Part shown: one piece after another, positions 6,947 through 10,759 of the stretch | Layout: every line of letters begins with the position of its first letter | Position numbering within the stretch: position 1 is the stretch's first letter | DNA from: JAKIWV01 sp049800095 | GTDB lineage: Archaea; Thermoplasmatota; Thermoplasmata; Lutacidiplasmatales; UBA184 | Assembly (NCBI GenBank): GCA_049800095.1 | Contig: JBARJD010000051.1 | Coordinates: 1-10,759, forward strand | DNA: 10,759 nt | Direction of reading: 5' to 3' | The notes under the pieces: generated by a model | The model's input: only the letters and a program-made list of their open reading frames with translations | The model's database searches: none | Told to the model about the DNA's origin: nothing | Program-made: the position numbers and the translations under genes

Positions 6947-8854
6947 ATGAACGCAGCAGTCCCTCCCGCGAGCGCCGTCGCCGTGCTGGGCGCCGGCAAC
7001 ATGGGGAGCGGAATCGGCCAAACGTTCGCCCAAGCCGGCTACTCGGTCCGATTGTACGACCTCACCGAACCGCTCGTGGAGAAGGCCCGGGGCCGCATCG
7101 AATCGACCCTCGCGGGCGCGGTCGAACGGAAGAAGCTCTCCCCGGAGGAACGGGACCGCGTGCTCGCCCGCATCTTCTTCTCGACGGACCTGACCGCCGT
7201 GACCGGGCAGGCCCGGCTCGTTGTCGAGGCGGTTTTCGAGGAGGAGAAAGTCAAGCGCGCGCTCTTCGACCAGCTCGCTGGTATCGTCCCGAACGACACC
7301 GTCGTGGCCACCAACACGTCCTCCCTTTCGGTCACCCGCCTCCAGGAGACTTTCCCCCATCCGGAACGCTTCGCCGGCCTCCACTTCTTCTATCCGGCAG
7401 CGATCAACCGCCTGGTCGAGGTCGTCGGAGGGGCCCGCACCGCGGAGGCGACGGTCTCGGCCCTGGAGTCCGTCTCGTACCGGTTGAAAAAGATCCCGAT
7501 ACGGACCGCCGACCGGGCTGGGTTCGCCGTGAACCGATTCTTCGTACCCTATCTCAACGAGGCGACCCGGCTGGCCGAAGAGGAGGTCGCCAACATGGCG
7601 ACGATCGAGGGAGTCGGTCGGGAGCTGTTCGGCACGAAGCTCGGTCCTTTCGAACTGATGAATCAAACGGGGGTTACGATCGCCTATCACTCGATGAGCT
7701 CGTTGGAGCGAGCGTTCGGGACGGCCTACGCGCCGTCCGCGTTGCTCAAGCGCCAGTTCGAAGCCGGCGCTCCGTGGCCCTGGAAAGAGTCGACGCCGGA
7801 CCCCGCGCGTGCCCAAGCGGTCCGGGAACGGTTCCGCGGCTTGGTGTTCGGGATCGCCACCCGCCTCGTCGAAGAGAGGGTGGCATCGCCGGAGGCGACC
7901 GATCGCGGGGCGGTGGTGGGCCTACGGTGGCAAAAGGGCCCGTTCGCGTTGATGTCCGACGTCGGGCTGGCCACCGCCTTGTATGAGGTGGAATCGTACG
8001 CCGCCCGTTTCCCCGGTAACTTTCCCGTTTCACCCGACCTCCACGCCCGGGTGCGGAGCGGGGAGATGCGGTGGCCGCTCCGTCTCGTCCGGGTCGAACG
8101 CGAGGGGCCGATCGCATGGGTCCTTCTGGACCGTCCGGAGGTTCTCAACGCCGTCAACTCGGAGGTCCTCGAGCAGCTGGCCCAGAGCTTCTCCGCGTTG
8201 GCGGAGGTCCCCGAGCTCCGCGTCGTGGTGCTCGCCGGCAGCTCGCCGGTCTTCGCCGCGGGCGCCGACATTGCAGAGATGGTCGGGAAGGACGTCGCCG
8301 GGGGCCGGGCCTTCGGCTTTGCCGGTCAGGCGGTCTGCAAGCGGATCGAGGAGTTCCGGACCCCGGTCATCGCCCTGGTGGAAGGCTACGCTCTCGGAGG
8401 GGGTCTCGAGCTCGCCCTGGCCTGTGACTTCATCGTGGCGGCCTCCGGAGCCCGCCTCGGCTTGCCCGAGGTGAAGGTCGGCATTCACCCCGGTTGGGGC
8501 GGTGCCAGCCGGCTCACCCGGCTCGTGGGACGGGCGAACGCGAAGTACGTGGTCTTTACCGGGCGGGAGGACATCACCGCCGACGAGGCATTCGGTCTGG
8601 GATTCGTCACCCGGGTCGTCCCGGCCGACACGGTCCGCGACGACGTCGCCCGGATCGCGCAGCTCATCGCCGACCGGGCACCGCTCGCCGTGCAATGGGC
8701 GAAGGGCGTGGTCAATCGGGCGGTGGATTCGTCGATGGACTCCGCGCTCCGGCTCGAGGGGGAGTCCGCGGGCCACACCTTCGCCACACGGGACCGGACC
8801 GAGGGGATGACGGCCTTCCTGGAGCGCCGGAAGCCGGCCTTCGAGGGAAAGTAA
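6947..8854 (+). CDS. 3-hydroxyacyl-CoA dehydrogenase / enoyl-CoA hydratase fusion
   Basis: This bifunctional 635-residue enzyme should hydrate 2-enoyl-CoA and oxidise the (S)-3-hydroxyacyl-CoA with NAD. The N-terminal dehydrogenase has the Rossmann motif VLGAGNMGSG (Gly15-x-Gly17-x-x-Gly20), NTSSLSV, catalytic His146 in LHFFYP, Glu158 twelve residues later in LVEVV, Asn196 in AVNRFFVPYL, and two C-terminal HAD domains (the second with WQKGPF at 328-333). The crotonase domain (about 378-635) has oxyanion-loop GADI (439-442) and both hydratase glutamates, Glu488 in GGGLELAL and Glu508 in LPEVKVG, 20 apart as in mitochondrial hydratase. The order is dehydrogenase then hydratase, the archaeal arrangement and the reverse of FadB. 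It may serve beta-oxidation or crotonyl-CoA conversion. The usual FFNP reads FFYP. ATG 6947 puts ten residues before the Rossmann strand; GTG 6932 is an alternative start. Confidence 0.93.
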   Translation: MNAAVPPASAVAVLGAGNMGSGIGQTFAQAGYSVRLYDLTEPLVEKARGRIESTLAGAVERKKLSPEERDRVLARIFFSTDLTAVTGQARLVVEAVFEEEKVKRALFDQLAGIVPNDTVVATNTSSLSVTRLQETFPHPERFAGLHFFYPAAINRLVEVVGGARTAEATVSALESVSYRLKKIPIRTADRAGFAVNRFFVPYLNEATRLAEEEVANMATIEGVGRELFGTKLGPFELMNQTGVTIAYHSMSSLERAFGTAYAPSALLKRQFEAGAPWPWKESTPDPARAQAVRERFRGLVFGIATRLVEERVASPEATDRGAVVGLRWQKGPFALMSDVGLATALYEVESYAARFPGNFPVSPDLHARVRSGEMRWPLRLVRVEREGPIAWVLLDRPEVLNAVNSEVLEQLAQSFSALAEVPELRVVVLAGSSPVFAAGADIAEMVGKDVAGGRAFGFAGQAVCKRIEEFRTPVIALVEGYALGGGLELALACDFIVAASGARLGLPEVKVGIHPGWGGASRLTRLVGRANAKYVVFTGREDITADEAFGLGFVTRVVPADTVRDDVARIAQLIADRAPLAVQWAKGVVNRAVDSSMDSALRLEGESAGHTFATRDRTEGMTAFLERRKPAFEGK

Positions 8855-8872
8855 CCGCCGGTCCGGAGCCAG

Positions 8873-9271
8873 TCAGGGGGCGGCCGCGACCAGGGCCTGG
8901 TATTCGTTCGCTGAGAGGCCCTCGGCCGGTCCGAGCGGTGTGGTGGGGCGGAGCCGGAACAGCCAGCCGTTGCCGTACGGATCCTGGTTGATCAGCTCGG
9001 GGTGGACCTTGAGCTGGTCGTTGACCGCCGTGACGGTTCCACCGACCGGCGCATAGACGTCGGAGACCGTCTTGACCGATTCCAGCGTCAGAACGGTGCC
9101 ATGCGCCGCGACCGTCTTCCCGACGGCGGGAAGGTCGACGAAGACCACGTCGGTGAGTTGGCGCTGCGCGTGGTCGGTGATCCCGACCATGACCTCGCTC
9201 CCGTCGGGGCGGAACCACTCGTGTTCGGCCGTGTAGCGCAGCGATGCCGGAACAACCGAGGGGTCGTTCAC
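8873..9271 (-). CDS. gcvH: Glycine cleavage system H protein
   Basis: This lipoyl carrier shuttles the aminomethyl group between the P and T proteins of the glycine cleavage system. The 132 residues match a full-length H protein: RYTAEHEWFR near the N-terminus, GITDHAQRQLTDVVFVDLP, the lipoylation site ESVKTVSDVYAP with Lys67, VNDQLKVHPELIN, and DPYGNGWLFRL near the end. The GTG start at 9271 shares GTGA with the TGA stop of the upstream ahcY-like gene, and a purine stretch GGAAGGA lies 4-10 bases before it, one of the few Shine-Dalgarno-like sites here, suiting an internal operon gene. No gcvP, gcvT or lipoate ligase is in the window, so it is scattered from its partners. It ends 18 bases from the convergent fusion gene. 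Confidence 0.95.
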   Translation of the reverse strand: MNDPSVVPASLRYTAEHEWFRPDGSEVMVGITDHAQRQLTDVVFVDLPAVGKTVAAHGTVLTLESVKTVSDVYAPVGGTVTAVNDQLKVHPELINQDPYGNGWLFRLRPTTPLGPAEGLSANEYQALVAAAP

Positions 9272-10500
9272 GTTCCTTCCGTCCAGCTCTGGGAGTATCG
9301 AACTTGGTCCGGCGTGAGCCGGTCGAGTCCGATCTCGAGCGGGCCGATCGCCGCTTCCGCGACGGCCCGGTCCAGCTCCGCCGGCACCGGGTGCACGCGG
9401 ACGGAAAGTTCGGCGCTGTGGCGAGCCAGATGCTCGACGGACAGCGCCTGCAGGGCGAAGCTCAGGTCCATGATCTCGGCCGGGTGACCTTGGCCCGCGG
9501 CCAGGTTGAGGAGTCGGCCGTCGCCGAGGAGGTAGACCCGTCGGCCGTCACCGAACCGGTATTCCTCCACGTACGGCCGTACGACGGCGCGATGAGTCGC
9601 CAGGGAGATGAGGTCCGGTTTGGAGATCTCGACGTCGAAGTGGCCCATGTTCGCCAAGAGGCAACCGTCCTTGATCACCCTCAGGTGCTCCCTTCGAACG
9701 ATCCCCCGATTCCCCGTGGTGGTGACGATCAGGTCCGCCTCCGCCGCCGCTTCGAGCATCGGGCGGACGCGGAAGCCCTCCAGCCGGGCCTCGATGGCGC
9801 GCACCGGGTCCACCTCCGTCACAACGACGTCGGCGCCGATCCCTCGGAGGCGCGCAGCGATTCCCTTTCCGACCCAGCCGTAGCCGGCCACGACGCAGGT
9901 CCGACCCGCGACGAGGAGGTTGGTAGCCGAGAAAAGTCCGTCCAGGAACGATTGGCCGCAGCCGTACCGGTTATCGAACAGGTGCTTCATCGACGCGTCG
10001 TTTACGTCGATGGCCGGCCAGCGCAACGCGCCCGATTTCTCCATCGCCCGGAGCCGCGTGACGCCCGTCGTGGTCTCCTCCGTCGACCCGAGAACGGACC
10101 CCCGGTCCATCCGCGTCGTATGCGCCAGCGCCACCAGGTCGGCCCCGTCGTCGATGATCAGCTCGGGGTCGAATTCGAGCATGGCGCGGATCCCGGCGTT
10201 GTACTCCTCCACCGTCTCACCCTTCCGTGCCCAGGTCGGGACCCCGGCGTCGACGAGGGCCGTCACCGTGTCGTCGTCGGTCGACAGGGGGTTCCCGGCG
10301 GCGAGTCGGAGGTCGGCCCCCCCGGCCTTCAGCGTAAGCGCCAGCACGCAGGTCTTCGCCTCGACGTGGAGCACGGCGGAGACCCGCTTTCCCGCGAACG
10401 GTTGTTCCTTCGTGAACCGTCGTTCGATGGCCGCGAGGACGGGCATGTGCGACCGGGCCCACGCGATCTTGAGCCGTCCGAGCTCCAGGTCCCCCGGCAC
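9268..10500 (-). CDS. ahcY: SAH hydrolase family enzyme, probably S-inosylhomocysteine-type
   Basis: This 410-residue NAD-dependent enzyme regenerates homocysteine from the by-product of SAM-dependent methylation. Family motifs are complete: His45, NPLSTDDD, IDDGADL (Asp118), EETTTGV (Glu142), NDASMKHLFDNRYGCGQS (Lys172, Asp176, Asn177, Cys181), the NAD loop GYGWVGKG (206-212), NMGHFDVE (His287) and GQGHPAEIMD (His339). The C-terminus stops at RYSQSWTEGT without the Lys-Tyr extension of eukaryotic and many bacterial enzymes, as in archaeal homologues. The substrate-side motif is HVEAK (45-49), where adenine-specific enzymes have HxTx(E/Q), so S-inosylhomocysteine may be preferred (see findings). 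Start GTG 10500 gives normal archaeal length, with a CTTTAA box about 35 bases upstream. It is first in an operon with gcvH, coupled by GTGA. Confidence 0.95.
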   Translation of the reverse strand: MPGDLELGRLKIAWARSHMPVLAAIERRFTKEQPFAGKRVSAVLHVEAKTCVLALTLKAGGADLRLAAGNPLSTDDDTVTALVDAGVPTWARKGETVEEYNAGIRAMLEFDPELIIDDGADLVALAHTTRMDRGSVLGSTEETTTGVTRLRAMEKSGALRWPAIDVNDASMKHLFDNRYGCGQSFLDGLFSATNLLVAGRTCVVAGYGWVGKGIAARLRGIGADVVVTEVDPVRAIEARLEGFRVRPMLEAAAEADLIVTTTGNRGIVRREHLRVIKDGCLLANMGHFDVEISKPDLISLATHRAVVRPYVEEYRFGDGRRVYLLGDGRLLNLAAGQGHPAEIMDLSFALQALSVEHLARHSAELSVRVHPVPAELDRAVAEAAIGPLEIGLDRLTPDQVRYSQSWTEGT

Positions 10501-10530
10501 CGGTCCACCGGGCGCCGGCAGAACCGGGCG

Positions 10531-10540
10531 GGGTTAAAGG
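10531..10540 (-). promoter_or_regulatory. Putative TATA-like box of the ahcY-gcvH operon
   Basis: On the minus strand the sequence reads CCTTTAACCC, the only A/T-rich core in this 99-base intergenic stretch. A start site about 26 bases downstream would lie near 10510, giving a leader of about ten bases before GTG 10500. Inferred from position and composition. Confidence 0.4.
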
Positions 10541-10571
10541 CGTTGGTTACCGCGGCCCACCGACCCGCGGC

Positions 10572-10595
10572 GGACCGGCCCTTCGGGGCCGGTTC
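10572..10595 (-). terminator. Strong GC hairpin after the zinc-ribbon gene
   Basis: An inverted repeat forms a stem of about ten base pairs (one G-T pair) around a four-base loop, TTCG on the plus strand and CGAA on the minus strand. It begins five bases after the stop of the minus-strand zinc-ribbon gene and lies upstream of the ahcY promoter box, where a terminator or 3'-end-stabilising structure would sit. There is no T-tract on the minus strand, so intrinsic termination is uncertain. The plus-strand form would be the very stable C(UUCG)G tetraloop, but no plus-strand gene reads through here. Confidence 0.4.
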
Positions 10596-10599
10596 CGGA

Positions 10600-10759
10600 C
10601 TATCCGGTCACGGAGCCGCAGAACGGACAGACGAGGAAGTCCGCGTTGATCTGCTTGCCACAGTTGGGGCAGCTCTTCATGCCGGCAGCGGCCGCGGGGG
10701 CAGCGGCCGGCGTGGAGACCGGCTGTGGAGACGGAGCGCTGGCCGCCGGACTCATGGGC
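10600..10759 (-). CDS. Zinc-ribbon protein, C-terminal part
   Basis: The minus frame is open to the window edge and ends at TAG (10602-10600). The visible 51 residues from ATG 10755 are a Pro/Ala/Ser linker (about 1-25) followed by a zinc ribbon, Cys29-x2-Cys32-x10-Cys43-x2-Cys46 (CPNCGKQINADFLVCPFCG). ATG 10755 could be the true start of a tiny 51-residue protein. More likely this is the tail of a longer protein that continues past the edge, since such linkers usually tether a zinc ribbon to another domain, as in the 201-1289 protein, which has the same cysteine spacing. The function is not recognised. It lies 99 bases upstream of the ahcY-like gene on the same strand, with a hairpin between them. 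Confidence 0.65.
   Translation of the reverse strand, partial: PMSPAASAPSPQPVSTPAAAPAAAAGMKSCPNCGKQINADFLVCPFCGSVTG

Noticed and set aside
9002..9487. 161-codon plus-strand open frame opposite gcvH and ahcY
   Set aside because: Antisense to two well-identified genes joined by an operon overlap, with no recognisable motif of its own.
1..10759. CRISPR arrays, insertion sequences, tRNA or rRNA genes, defence or biosynthetic clusters
   Set aside because: No regularly spaced repeats, transposase motifs, terminal inverted repeats or cloverleaf patterns were seen; the content is ordinary metabolic genes.

Overview
The window looks like a GC-rich archaeal chromosome segment, most plausibly a Thermoplasmatota-type heterotroph (the lineage is an inference; no rRNA is present). 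The signs are an archaeal-type cofactor-independent phosphoglycerate mutase, a Trm5 tRNA methyltransferase with the archaeal motif set, a 3-hydroxyacyl-CoA dehydrogenase/enoyl-CoA hydratase fusion in the archaeal domain order (reverse of bacterial FadB), an archaeal-type SAH-hydrolase homologue, few Shine-Dalgarno sequences, several GTG starts, and A/T-rich TATA-like islands placed as for leaderless or short-leader transcripts. Genes are tightly packed, with no gene-free stretch above about 110 bases.

Layout. Bases 1-128 hold the last 41 codons of a plus-strand gene, probably for a secreted or surface protein. It converges across a 72-base hairpin-rich gap on a minus-strand gene (201-1289) for a four-segment membrane protein with an Asn-rich ectodomain and a C-terminal zinc ribbon. 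A short divergent region containing one A/T-rich box separates this from a plus-strand operon: apgM (1343-2620), trm5 (2617-3630, ATGA overlap) and ppsA (3633-5972). ApgM and PpsA act on either side of enolase in gluconeogenesis; the tRNA methyltransferase between them is co-transcribed rather than pathway-linked. ppsA ends in a CTAG that also supplies the stop of the convergent GNAT acetyltransferase gene (5969-6835, minus). A 111-base divergent promoter region with two TTCTTATG boxes leads to the plus-strand beta-oxidation-type fusion gene (6947-8854). This converges, 18 bases apart, on a minus-strand operon of ahcY-like (9268-10500) and gcvH (8873-9271), joined by a GTGA overlap and linked to one-carbon and methyl metabolism. 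At the right edge (10600-10759, minus) is the C-terminus of a second zinc-ribbon protein with the same cysteine spacing as the first.

Together the genes suggest growth on fatty acids, organic acids or amino acids, with acyl-CoA oxidation and gluconeogenesis from pyruvate. I see no mobile element, CRISPR array, defence island or RNA gene. The point most worth testing is the HxExK motif in the SAH-hydrolase homologue, which suggests S-inosylhomocysteine rather than S-adenosylhomocysteine as substrate. I found no wholly new multi-gene system here.
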